From an uncultured Methanobrevibacter sp. (GTDB lineage: Archaea > Methanobacteriota > Methanobacteria > Methanobacteriales > Methanobacteriaceae), in the NCBI GenBank assembly GCA_902771225.1, contig CACXWH010000024.1:1-53776 (forward strand): DNA of 53,776 nt. Reading direction: 5' to 3'. Each line of letters opens with the position of its first letter. The stretch's first letter is position 1. The position numbers and the translations under genes were made by a program. The notes beneath the pieces were generated by a model, which was given only the letters and a program-made list of their open reading frames with translations, made no database searches and had not been told where the DNA came from. Shown here piece after piece: positions 37,645-46,233 of this stretch.

Positions 37645-38694
37645 CTATCTGCTCCTTAATTTAAAATAGTTTTTAGGCAAATGAATTAAAATATAACGAT
37701 ATCGTTTAATGGCATTTAACGATTTAACAACTTTTTTATAATCATCATCCAAAATTGGCTGAGTTAAACTATAATATATTCTTTCATTAAAGCCTGGGAC
37801 TATCTCTACATCTTTTTTTAGAAGTTCATTAATATATGAAATTAATTCTATTTTTTCTTTATCTGAAACATTACTGAAAATTAAACTTGTAATCCAATAA
37901 ATAAAGTGCATATTGAAAATTTTGGTATAATATTGAGTTAAATCATTTTCAGTTAAAAATTTATCTGTTTCAAAATACCCTTCCACCATTTTTCCCAAAT
38001 ATTTCTTGTTTCTTATATGGATAGTGGATCTGTCACCTTCAACATTACGAATATTATAATTATAACTATAAAAATCATCTAAATAAACTGTACATGAAGA
38101 TTTGAATAATGAAACAATGAAAAAGTACAAATCTTCTGCCAGCATTCCTTCCAAAAAAGAGATATTCTTTTCTAAAAGAAAATCTTTTCTAAATAATTTA
38201 CACCAAATAGCCGGATCAATAGAAAATAAACGTGTATCATCTTCTACACTTTCAACAATAATATTTTCCCCATTGAAAACCGTTTTTACAGATTCACGCG
38301 TATCCGGAAAAACTTTATAATAATTAGTGATAAGCATGTCCGTATTATTTTCACGGGCAGTGTTATACATAACTTCAAATGCTTTAGGAGTATATGTATC
38401 ATCATGGTCGGAAAAAATAACATATTCAGAATTGGCTAAATTTAAACCAATATTACGACCTTTACCTGGAAATCCATTATTTTTATCTAGTAATACTGAT
38501 TTAACATTTGAGAAATTTTCATCGAATAAATTGAGCAAATATAAAGTATAATCATCATCAGAACAATCATCAACAAAAATAACTTCTATATTTTCAAATC
38601 CAATACTCTGATACATTATTGAATCAAAAAAAGCATTGAGAAATAAACCTGAATTATATGTTGGAACAATTACACTAATTTTATATTTTTCCAT
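37645..38694 (-). CDS. GT2 glycosyltransferase (teichoic-acid type), tandem copy A
   Basis: The 349-residue enzyme starts 'KISVIVPTYNSGLFLNAFFD'. It has 'FENIEVIFVDDCSDDDYTL', 'NNGFPGKGRNIGLNLANSEY' and the DxD-type 'FSDHDDTY', followed by 'SIDPAIWCKLFRKDFLLEKN' and 'FLEGMLAEDLYFF'. The same order of blocks occurs in bacterial enzymes that decorate teichoic acids (for example TarS-like). It is a tandem duplicate of the gene immediately upstream, same length and two bases apart. The basic C-terminal end (KNYFKLRSR) may contact the membrane. Specificity is not known. Confidence 0.87.
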   Translation of the reverse strand: MEKYKISVIVPTYNSGLFLNAFFDSIMYQSIGFENIEVIFVDDCSDDDYTLYLLNLFDENFSNVKSVLLDKNNGFPGKGRNIGLNLANSEYVIFSDHDDTYTPKAFEVMYNTARENNTDMLITNYYKVFPDTRESVKTVFNGENIIVESVEDDTRLFSIDPAIWCKLFRKDFLLEKNISFLEGMLAEDLYFFIVSLFKSSCTVYLDDFYSYNYNIRNVEGDRSTIHIRNKKYLGKMVEGYFETDKFLTENDLTQYYTKIFNMHFIYWITSLIFSNVSDKEKIELISYINELLKKDVEIVPGFNERIYYSLTQPILDDDYKKVVKSLNAIKRYRYILIHLPKNYFKLRSR

Positions 38695-38695
38695 A

Positions 38696-39745
38696 TTATC
38701 TTACCAATTTATTTTTAATTTTTGAAAGTAAAGATCTATTATTCATATTTTTTTGTATTTTCTCTAATCTGTTAGATTCTATTACTGCCTCATCAAATTT
38801 ATTATTTAATATTAAATCAACTAATTTATCATATCTTTTTTTGAAAAATGGATCTGAAGAATAATATTTTTCAAATATATCATGAGATTTTATAAATAAC
38901 TCCTTTTTATCATTATCCTCTAATTTAGATAATACAATTGTATATAACCATGAGGTAAGATGGCTTTTAAAAATTGTTTCTCCATAAGTTGTCTTTTCCA
39001 AATCCATTAACATTTCATCAATTTTATAATAGCCATTTAAGATGGCTTCAATATATTTACGATTTCTCACATGAATTGTAGATTTATCATTTTTACTATC
39101 TCTTATTTTGTAATTATAAGAATAAAAATCATTAAGATAAATTATTCCATTAGCTTTTAAACATGAATATGTTGCAACATAAACATCTTCTGCCAACATT
39201 CCTTCCAAAAAGTAAATACCATTATTAATTAAAAAATCTTTTCTGAATAATCTTGTCCATATGGCAGCAGGAACTCTTAATAAATTTTTATCATCGTCAA
39301 TATTTAAAACCCGTATTTCACCGGAATCTTTATAAATTGATTTAAAAGGAATTGTTTTATTGGGATAAACCTGATTAAAATTTGATATTAACATGTCATT
39401 TTCAGCAATTTTATCATACATTACTTCAAAAGCATTTTTTGTGTATGTATCATCGTGGTCTGCAAAAATTACATAATCTGAATCAGCTAATTTTAAACCT
39501 GTATTTCTGCCTTTTCCTGGAAATCCTGAGTTAACATCTGAAAATTTTACCTTTACGTTTTCATATGATTCATTAAAGTCCTTCAATAAATCAAGGGTAT
39601 AATTATCCGTTGACTTATCATCGACAAAGATAACCTCTATATTTTCAAATCCAATACTTTGAGATTTAATAGAGTTTAAAAACTCATTTAAATAATTTCC
39701 CGTATTATAAGTAGAAACAATGACAGAAATTTTATATTGAGACAT
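38696..39745 (-). CDS. GT2 glycosyltransferase (teichoic-acid type), tandem copy B
   Basis: At 349 residues this has exactly the same length as its downstream neighbour and aligns to it along its whole length. Matching blocks are 'KISVIVSTYNTGNYLNEFLN', 'FENIEVIFVDDKSTDNYTL', 'GFPGKGRNTGLKLADSDYVI', 'FADHDDTY' and 'FLEGMLAEDVYVA'. The C-terminus ends in a basic stretch (SKIKNKLVR). It follows the GT4 gene by one base. The pair most likely arose by tandem duplication followed by divergence. The ribosome site is weak, so it may depend on coupled translation. Confidence 0.87.
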   Translation of the reverse strand: MSQYKISVIVSTYNTGNYLNEFLNSIKSQSIGFENIEVIFVDDKSTDNYTLDLLKDFNESYENVKVKFSDVNSGFPGKGRNTGLKLADSDYVIFADHDDTYTKNAFEVMYDKIAENDMLISNFNQVYPNKTIPFKSIYKDSGEIRVLNIDDDKNLLRVPAAIWTRLFRKDFLINNGIYFLEGMLAEDVYVATYSCLKANGIIYLNDFYSYNYKIRDSKNDKSTIHVRNRKYIEAILNGYYKIDEMLMDLEKTTYGETIFKSHLTSWLYTIVLSKLEDNDKKELFIKSHDIFEKYYSSDPFFKKRYDKLVDLILNNKFDEAVIESNRLEKIQKNMNNRSLLSKIKNKLVR

Positions 39746-39746
39746 T

Positions 39747-41336
39747 TTAATCAGTTAATTTATCATATAAGGTGATATATTCACCACACATTTCATTTAT
39801 ATCCTTAAATTTTATTTTTGAAATATTCGAAAGTTTATTTTCATAATCTTTTTGATTTATATTAATAATTAAGTCATATATTCCATTTATATTTGTATAA
39901 TCAACCAACCATCCCCCATCAGTTGAAGAAATTCTTTCTTTTAATGCGCCCAAATCACTTGCTATTACAGGTAATCCCGCCATCCAAGACTCAGTTAATG
40001 TATATGAATAGGTTTCAGGACATGTTGATAAAATTAAAGAAAATGAAGGTTTAATTTGAGACACGATTTTATTAAAATCATTTCTTTCATATTTTCCGTG
40101 ATTTATTCCATATTTATTCAAATTAGGAATGGTTGTTCCCATAAAGTGGAATTCAAAGTTATTTTTTTTATCTAGTTTTTTCAATTCTTTAATTAGTAGT
40201 GAACCCTTATGGGGTGAAACATGGCCCGGAACTAAAATTTTTATAGGTTTAGAACTTAATTCTGCCCCATATGATGATTTATCAATACTTACTCCATGTT
40301 CTATCAAATTAAAATTATTTAAATTAGGATAAAAATCTTTATAAATATCAATTACACTTTGAGTTGGAGCTATATTAATAGCTGATTTATTTAAAAGATT
40401 GAAACATTCTTTTTTCCATTTTTTAACAATGATTTCAGGAGAAATATCTGATTTGTGAGATATTCCGCTGCAATCTTTGCAATTGAAGTTACAATACTGG
40501 CAATTTTTATCCACCAAATGAATAGATGGACAAATATAATAGAAGTCATGTAGATTGACAATGAAAGGGATTGATTTTTTTTCCATGATATGAATTAAAT
40601 CAAAACTATGATTAATTAAATGATTAATGTGAACCAAACATGTACCCAATTTTGAAAGGATTTCATCGTAAATGATAGCCAAATCATCATTGAAAAAAAT
40701 GTTTTCAAAATTGTTTTTTGAAATAAAATTATCTTCATTATCAATTATTGAAAAATTAGTATTAAAAGAAATATTATAATTAGCAATTTTTTCTAAATTA
40801 TCTTTAACATTCCATAATTCAATATCTTCACCATCAGATGTTAAAATAAAAGTATTATAACTTTCAGGAAGGTGATTGATGATATCCATATTTAAAAAAC
40901 CAGTGCCGCCAACAGTACCGATTTTTTCATGTAAAACAAATAAAATATTCTTTTTATCCTCGGAATAAAATTCGGATAAATCCCTATTTGAAACATTAAC
41001 CTGTCTATTTTCATTAATTCCATATAATGCATAATGAATCAAAGGATTAGTATTAACATCAGGATAATGATTTTTATAAAAAACCCCGTCAAAAGTATCA
41101 TTTGGCTTTTTACCTTCGCTAAAACCAAAGAAAATATAATGAAGTAAAGGATCCATTCCAGAAGATGAAACTTTAGGATATTTTTTTAAATAGAATTCAT
41201 CATCAAACAAATTATTTTTACGAATAGTTTTATATCCCTTTGTAATTTCTAAAGCTTTAGCTTTATCTTTTACTTTATAACTAATATATTTGCTGGGGAA
41301 TTTAGCAAAAAGTTTATTTTTAAAACTCATATTCAT
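39747..41336 (-). CDS. GT4-like glycosyltransferase with N-terminal FYLxxYPxV repeats
   Basis: This 529-residue protein has two parts. Residues about 42-115 are two copies of a repeat ('FDDEFYLKKYPKV', 'DPLLHYIFFGFSEGKKP', then 'FYKNHYPDV', 'NPLIHYALYG'). A GT-B fold follows, with 'GTVGGTGFLNMDII' (acceptor side), 'FIVNLHDFYYICPSI', a Cys-rich insert (CQYCNFNCKDCSG) and the C-terminal donor part 'KILVPGHVSPHKGS', 'CPETYSYTLTESWMAGLPVI'. The start overlaps the upstream gene; a second Met two codons in is an alternative. The Cys cluster looks like a zinc site. Donor is unknown. Confidence 0.87.
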   Translation of the reverse strand: MNMSFKNKLFAKFPSKYISYKVKDKAKALEITKGYKTIRKNNLFDDEFYLKKYPKVSSSGMDPLLHYIFFGFSEGKKPNDTFDGVFYKNHYPDVNTNPLIHYALYGINENRQVNVSNRDLSEFYSEDKKNILFVLHEKIGTVGGTGFLNMDIINHLPESYNTFILTSDGEDIELWNVKDNLEKIANYNISFNTNFSIIDNEDNFISKNNFENIFFNDDLAIIYDEILSKLGTCLVHINHLINHSFDLIHIMEKKSIPFIVNLHDFYYICPSIHLVDKNCQYCNFNCKDCSGISHKSDISPEIIVKKWKKECFNLLNKSAINIAPTQSVIDIYKDFYPNLNNFNLIEHGVSIDKSSYGAELSSKPIKILVPGHVSPHKGSLLIKELKKLDKKNNFEFHFMGTTIPNLNKYGINHGKYERNDFNKIVSQIKPSFSLILSTCPETYSYTLTESWMAGLPVIASDLGALKERISSTDGGWLVDYTNINGIYDLIININQKDYENKLSNISKIKFKDINEMCGEYITLYDKLTD

Positions 41337-42909
41337 CCATTATTATATTTTGAAGTTGTTCTAAAAAGTCACAGACAAAATCGTTCTTTATTTCTATGTG
41401 AGGTTTATTATCGGATTTTAAATTATCAAAAGAAATAATCATATCATATTTATCTGTGTTAAAATCATTATTATTGACAATGACCTTTAGAATGTCCTGA
41501 CGTGCAATAATATTATCCAAATCATAATTATCAGTGAAGGAAATTAAAATATCAGAAGAATTTCCTATATAATTATTTTTCATATCAGTGATTACTTCAA
41601 CGGTATAATCCAAATTATTAAATTTTTGGGAAATTTCAGAAATCAAAACGTCATTATCATCCCTATCATTAATTATGCTTATTTTGAGATTCTTTTCTGT
41701 GAAAAACTTTTTTGAATTAATCTTGTCTAAAAGCAAATTTTTAGATAAATATGAACCCCATCTATTCCAGAAAAAGGAATAGTTATTTTTATCATTTTCA
41801 AAATAACTTTCACTTTTAACACGGGTACTGGATTCATGGTGGAATAATATTGCATTTCCCGCAAATAAAATTTTATAACCTTTTTTATATAATCTTAAAC
41901 AAAAATCAACATCTTCAAGCCCATAAAAATAATTTTCATCCAATCCGGAAAGCTCATCATATACTTTTTTATCAATTAAATTTACTGCACCTGTTACGGA
42001 AACACAATAATTATTCTTAGTTAAAGAAGAATCAAAAATATCCAGCTTGGAATTGGATTTATTTACTGCATATAAACAACAAGGGTACATTCTTTCAGAA
42101 AAAATATCTCCGCTGTGCTGTATTGTGTATGATAATTCCCTATTGACATTGAAATAAAAAGGAAAAATAAGTTTAGCCCCTACAGAAACCACATCATCAT
42201 TATAAACTATTGCACCCACCATTTCGTTTAACCAACCGTATGTAGGTTCAATATCATTATTTAATAAAAGCAAATATTCGCCATTAGCTATTTTAGCAGC
42301 ATCATTGTTACCTTTGGAAAAACTAACATTAACATCATTTTCTATAATTCTAATGGGTAAGTCTAAACTTTTTAAATAGTTTACAGATTCATCAGTTGAT
42401 GCATTATCAACCACTATGATTTCATAATTAGAATAATTAGTTTTAGCATCAAAATCTTTAAATAAACATTTTAAATTATTTAAACCGTTTCTATTTAAAA
42501 TAATAATGGATACCAATGGCTCTTCATCAAATTCATAATTAGATAAGAATGCTAAATTAGTTTCACAGATTTCTTCTTTTCTCCTTATGGAATAAGATTG
42601 CTGGTATAATTTACCTTCTTCTTTACCATAAACAACATAATGAAATAATGGATTTAAACCTGACTGTTTAACATCAGGATATGTTTTTAAATAAAAATCC
42701 GGGTCAAAATCTAGAGATGGTAATTTTCCTTCCAAATGACCTCTAGTCAAATAATGCTTTAAAGCATCCCCTGAGAAATCATCATAAGTCTTTTCATAAA
42801 ATTCACTATCAAAAAGACCAGAATTGTTTATTTTATTATAAAACCTACGATTTTTTAAAGAAGATTTAAAATTTGAAGGAGAAATAAATTTTTCAATATT
42901 CAAACCCAT
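41320..42909 (-). CDS. GT2 glycosyltransferase with N-terminal FYLxxYPDV repeats
   Basis: This 529-residue protein has three parts. Residues about 30-105 hold two repeats ('FDSEFYEKTYDDF', 'FDPDFYLKTYPDV' with 'NPLFHYVVYGKEEGK'). The GT2 domain (about 133-380) has 'SIIILNRNGLNNLKCLF', 'EIIVVDNASTDESV', 'GEYLLLLNNDIEPTYGWLNE' and 'LEDVDFCLRLYKKGYKIL'. A C-terminal segment of about 110 residues looks like a degenerate Rossmann-type domain. It is a close paralogue of the gene at 49906, almost identical through the catalytic centre. It overlaps the downstream start by 17 bases. Confidence 0.88.
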   Translation of the reverse strand: MGLNIEKFISPSNFKSSLKNRRFYNKINNSGLFDSEFYEKTYDDFSGDALKHYLTRGHLEGKLPSLDFDPDFYLKTYPDVKQSGLNPLFHYVVYGKEEGKLYQQSYSIRRKEEICETNLAFLSNYEFDEEPLVSIIILNRNGLNNLKCLFKDFDAKTNYSNYEIIVVDNASTDESVNYLKSLDLPIRIIENDVNVSFSKGNNDAAKIANGEYLLLLNNDIEPTYGWLNEMVGAIVYNDDVVSVGAKLIFPFYFNVNRELSYTIQHSGDIFSERMYPCCLYAVNKSNSKLDIFDSSLTKNNYCVSVTGAVNLIDKKVYDELSGLDENYFYGLEDVDFCLRLYKKGYKILFAGNAILFHHESSTRVKSESYFENDKNNYSFFWNRWGSYLSKNLLLDKINSKKFFTEKNLKISIINDRDDNDVLISEISQKFNNLDYTVEVITDMKNNYIGNSSDILISFTDNYDLDNIIARQDILKVIVNNNDFNTDKYDMIISFDNLKSDNKPHIEIKNDFVCDFLEQLQNIIMDEYEF

Positions 42910-43941
42910 TTAATCACCCTTATTTTTTAAATTCCTGATTTTACTAGTCATTTTCCATGAAGTGGATTTTCTAATAGCATTAATTTGCCTGTCCCAATAA
43001 TCTCTTACTTGATTTAGAGCCTCAGCTTCATCCCTCAGGGCATCTATGTCATTGAAAAGCAAGTTTATTTCTTCTTTAGTTAAAGTATTTTTTTCTCCGA
43101 TATTTCCTTCAAGAGACTTTATTAAATTTCTACTTGTTATATAGTCATCCAATTCAACTTTATGATGAAAATCATCTGCTTTTGTCCAGTAATCATTTAT
43201 CCAAATATATTCTGATGCGACAGATGGATGAAAATCATTCTTCCACATCAAATATGTGAAACTCAACTGATCCTGATTTGTATAATTAATTATCTCTTTC
43301 CACCATTGCTCCATCAATGAAATGATTTCCGGATCATTATGCTTTCTAAATATAGCTCCCAGAGAAGGCAGTCCATAATGAAGAGGCATTCCTTCATTTC
43401 GATATTTATCAACCTGTTTTGATATAGTGTAATTTGAATAACGTGGAAATTGCATTGAACTTAAGGATTCATCAAAGATACAATCCCTCTCCGGATGAAC
43501 AACAGTCAACATTGAAGAATTAATATACTTATAGACATACTCCCGAATGCTGCCTACAAGTTTAAAAGACCCGTCAATCCAGAAACTGTATTTATTATCC
43601 GGAAAATATTTATTTGGAAAAACTTTATACTGTTTTGCAATTCTATTATCATCTAATGTAGAATCTTCCATCTGTATAATTTCCCAAGTATCAGATTTCA
43701 AATCGGGAATTTGAGTAAAGCAAACATATCTAGTATTATCATCTATAAAATCCGGCTCTTTTAGTGAATCATATCCCCCTGTGAATGCAGTATATACGAC
43801 AAGTTCATTTTCTTTAATATCATCAATTAACTCATCATCAACTTTAGAATCAGTTTGAAATAAGTCACTTAAAATAAAACTATCCACATTTGATTCATAT
43901 CTAGTTCTTATTACTTCATAAGGGTCCACATTATCATTCAT
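42910..43941 (-). CDS. DUF616 (TOD1-like) predicted glycosyltransferase
   Basis: The 343-residue protein (ATG at 43941, ribosome-like GCTGAT) has the DUF616 pattern: 'VVYTAFTGGYDSLKEP', 'DNRIAKQYKVFPNKYFPD', 'KYSFWIDGSFKLVGSIREY' (metal-site Asp), 'HPERDCIFDE' and 'YTNQDQLSFTYLMWKNDFHP'. Plant relatives (TOD1, MUCI70) act on wall polysaccharides. The C-terminal 60 residues are a predicted coiled coil ending in a basic tail. Its sequence matches the N-terminal part of the large fusion protein at 47331. It abuts the downstream gene with no gap. Chemistry is presumed, not shown. Confidence 0.83.
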   Translation of the reverse strand: MNDNVDPYEVIRTRYESNVDSFILSDLFQTDSKVDDELIDDIKENELVVYTAFTGGYDSLKEPDFIDDNTRYVCFTQIPDLKSDTWEIIQMEDSTLDDNRIAKQYKVFPNKYFPDNKYSFWIDGSFKLVGSIREYVYKYINSSMLTVVHPERDCIFDESLSSMQFPRYSNYTISKQVDKYRNEGMPLHYGLPSLGAIFRKHNDPEIISLMEQWWKEIINYTNQDQLSFTYLMWKNDFHPSVASEYIWINDYWTKADDFHHKVELDDYITSRNLIKSLEGNIGEKNTLTKEEINLLFNDIDALRDEAEALNQVRDYWDRQINAIRKSTSWKMTSKIRNLKNKGD

Positions 43942-44011
43942 AAAAATCAGCAACAAAATTTAATAATTAATATCTTTTTGATATTTATTAAATATATCTA
44001 AAAACAAGAAA

Positions 44012-44293
44012 TCAAGAGAAGAATTTTATAATTCCTGGTAATGAAACAAGCATAGCCTGAATACCTAAAATAAATATTGCGAGCCCACCAATAAAATTAA
44101 TATGTCTTGCATATTTAATAGCTACTCTAGTACCAAATGTACCAATTAATAACCAGCAAAAAACAGCAATGAAACTTAAAATAGCCAAACCTAGAGGGTT
44201 AACACCCGCACCAACACCTTGCGCTGCTAAAATAAGGTTTTCAATATTCCCAAAAATAATTAAACCAAGAAATGGTTTTAATTCATTTTGCAA
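44012..44293 (-). CDS. Three-helix mini membrane protein, copy A
   Basis: This 93-residue hydrophobic protein has three predicted membrane helices (about 7-27, 34-57 and 67-88) and almost no soluble part. Key positions are 'FGNIENLILAAQGVGAGVNP', 'SFIAVFCWLLIGTFGTRVA' and 'INFIGGLAIFILGIQAML'. It is a paralogue of the gene two bases upstream. The layout of a polar FGNIEN loop, a small-residue helix and a GG-rich helix resembles one half of LysE/UPF0016-type ion exporters, though the ExGD motif of that family is missing. Homology is a guess. It sits between two glycosyltransferase genes. Confidence 0.72.
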   Translation of the reverse strand: MQNELKPFLGLIIFGNIENLILAAQGVGAGVNPLGLAILSFIAVFCWLLIGTFGTRVAIKYARHINFIGGLAIFILGIQAMLVSLPGIIKFFS

Positions 44294-44295
44294 AT

Positions 44296-44562
44296 TTATT
44301 CACCTCTTATAGATTCAAGCATGGCTTGTGCTCCTAAGACAAAGATAATAAGTCCCCCTCCAAAATCTATAAAATCAACATAAGGCAGTGCAATTTGAGT
44401 ACCAAATGTACCAAGAGTTAGCCAAAAAGCTACTGCAATAAAACTAGCAATCCCTAATTTAACAGGGTTAACTCCAGCAACAACACCCTGTGAAGAAAGA
44501 ACTAAATTTTCAATATTTCCAAATATTATTAATGCAACAAATGGCAAATATTGATTCAACAT
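44296..44562 (-). CDS. Three-helix mini membrane protein, copy B
   Basis: This 88-residue protein aligns with the gene downstream of it: 'FGNIENLVLSSQGVVAGVNP', 'SFIAVAFWLTLGTFGTQIA' and 'IDFGGGLIIFVLGAQAML'. It is first in the pair, with ribosome site GGTGAT before the ATG and an 80-base leader region that contains an inverted repeat. Two unequal small paralogues made together suggest a heterodimer forming a six-helix unit. No family could be named with confidence. The function could be ion or small-solute export, but no evidence links it directly to glycan assembly. Confidence 0.72.
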   Translation of the reverse strand: MLNQYLPFVALIIFGNIENLVLSSQGVVAGVNPVKLGIASFIAVAFWLTLGTFGTQIALPYVDFIDFGGGLIIFVLGAQAMLESIRGE

Positions 44563-44585
44563 ATAAAATCACCAAACTCATATCA

Positions 44586-44603
44586 TCGGAGAATATCTTC
44601 CGA
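44586..44603. promoter_or_regulatory. Inverted repeat in the leader of the mini membrane protein pair
   Basis: TCGGA and TCCGA arms are separated by eight bases, 24 bases upstream of the start codon. A TATA-like stretch at about 44632-44642 would place the transcript start just before it. The G/C content of the arms stands out in AT-rich DNA. It could be an operator specific to this pair. Confidence 0.4.
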
Positions 44604-44652
44604 ATAAAATTCTAAACACTAAATACTATTAATATTTAAATAATATATAAAA

Positions 44653-46185
44653 CTATCTTAATTCGCGTAAAATTTTATCCCAAATTTTAACCCTATCTTC
44701 TATCCTATAATCTGATAAAACATTATCTAGGGCATTTTTACGAATATATCTTCTTAATTCTTTATCTAAAATAAGTTTTTCAACTTTTTCAAACCATTCA
44801 TCATCATTTTCAGCTAAAAAACCATTATAACCATCTTTAACAACGCCATTATAAACACACATATTGGAATAAACCCCTGGAAGACCTAAAATAGCCAATT
44901 CAATGAATTTCAATTCACTTTTGCATTGATTAAATGGAGAATCTTCAAGCGGAACAACGGCAATGTCCCAATCAACTGTTTTGGATAACCAACCCATGAA
45001 CTTTTTAAAGTCCATATTATTCGGAGGCAATTCAATTGATTTGAACCAATTTTCATCAACATTATCTGATGCATTAAAACCACCAATTATCTCAAAGTCA
45101 AAATCGTATTTCTCTTTTAACCTTAAAATAACATTTTTTATTAAGAATAAATCTTTTGAATGTGTTAATGTACCATAATATCCCAATTTAAGCTTACCTT
45201 CAGTTTTTATATCTTCTTTTATATCAAATACAGTGTTAACATAATAATTTGAGATGACAACAGTCTTATTTTTATCGAATTTAGATGCTAAAGTAGGAGT
45301 TGAAACTGTTATAACATCACTAGCATCAATGAAATTTTTTATAGATTCAGAAACTCTATTTACATATTCATATGACGGACTATTTTCTTCAACATCCAAT
45401 AAGTCGTCATCAGTTTCATAAACCAATTTAATATCATATTTTTCGCATTTTTCACGTAAAACATCCAAAAAAGGAAGGATTCTTTGAACAACGACTACAT
45501 CAAAAAGCCTGCATCTTAAAATATTATCGATGTTCATCATTACAAAGCTATCCATACCATACATGAAAAAAGTATATTTCTTACTTTTTGACAGTTCAGA
45601 AAATAATGCATGCAATCTTATATAAGGACATGGAGCTAAATTCTCAAATGGATCATTTGTAAAAACACCAACACGAATTCTATCCATTTCAATAGGATTT
45701 TCACGTTGAATATAAGGAATTAAAGTCTTTTTATCTTTAATATAATAAGAAGTGGAAACTATTTCTTCAACTTTGGATTTTTCACTTGAAAAATATTGAG
45801 TATAAAGGTCCATTTCAAGTGTATTAATATAGTTATTATCCAAGATATTAATCTGATTATTTTGATAAAATCCATTTAAAACATAATCTAAAATAGGATT
45901 ATCAACATTATATTCTGTTTTATAAAATTCCAAGTTAAAAACATCGCTAGTATAAGATTGCTGAACATCCAGTGAATCGTTAACACCATAATATAAATAA
46001 TGAAGAATATAATCTAAATCGTTTAAATTTGTATGCACCTGACTGTATTTGGATTCATCTATAATGGCCAAACTTTTAATATTGGAATATGCCTTTTGAT
46101 AATTAGAAATCTTTTGGAGATTTCCTTTTGATTTAAGTGCAATATAAGCCTTAGGATTATTTTTAATTGATTTAGAAAAAAACAT
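44653..46185 (-). CDS. GT4-like glycosyltransferase with degenerate N-terminal repeats
   Basis: This 510-residue protein has weak N-terminal repeats (about 45-120, 'DLDYILHYLYYG', 'FNLEFYKTEYNVDNPILDYV'). A GT-B domain follows, with 'IRVGVFTNDPFENLAPCPYI', 'VVVVQRILPFLDVL', 'LVYETDDDLLDVEE', 'GKLKLGYYGTLTHSKDLFLI' and 'FNQCKSELKFIELAILGLPG'. The same blocks form the C-terminal half of the fusion protein at 47331. It is separated from its downstream neighbours by a promoter-like gap, and its 5' end faces the plus-strand GT2 gene. No strong ribosome site is seen. Specificity is unknown. Confidence 0.86.
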   Translation of the reverse strand: MFFSKSIKNNPKAYIALKSKGNLQKISNYQKAYSNIKSLAIIDESKYSQVHTNLNDLDYILHYLYYGVNDSLDVQQSYTSDVFNLEFYKTEYNVDNPILDYVLNGFYQNNQINILDNNYINTLEMDLYTQYFSSEKSKVEEIVSTSYYIKDKKTLIPYIQRENPIEMDRIRVGVFTNDPFENLAPCPYIRLHALFSELSKSKKYTFFMYGMDSFVMMNIDNILRCRLFDVVVVQRILPFLDVLREKCEKYDIKLVYETDDDLLDVEENSPSYEYVNRVSESIKNFIDASDVITVSTPTLASKFDKNKTVVISNYYVNTVFDIKEDIKTEGKLKLGYYGTLTHSKDLFLIKNVILRLKEKYDFDFEIIGGFNASDNVDENWFKSIELPPNNMDFKKFMGWLSKTVDWDIAVVPLEDSPFNQCKSELKFIELAILGLPGVYSNMCVYNGVVKDGYNGFLAENDDEWFEKVEKLILDKELRRYIRKNALDNVLSDYRIEDRVKIWDKILRELR

Positions 46186-46233
46186 TATTTCAACTCTTAA
46201 TTATATATAATATGTTAACATAAAAATAAATTT
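46186..46233. promoter_or_regulatory. Divergent promoter with palindromic TATA element
   Basis: The 48-base gap between two divergent glycosyltransferase genes contains ATTATATATAAT (46200-46211), a perfect palindrome. Its centre is 28 bases from the plus-strand ATG at 46234, the distance expected for a leaderless message, and no ribosome site precedes that ATG. For the minus-strand gene the same box is about 20 bases away, which is short, so a second upstream box may serve it. Confidence 0.5.

Noticed and set aside
40440-40505. Cys-rich insert in the GT4 gene at 39747 as a ferredoxin-type cluster
   Set aside because: The spacing CxxCxxxCxxC without the trailing Pro and second set does not match a 4Fe-4S ferredoxin motif; a structural zinc site is more likely.
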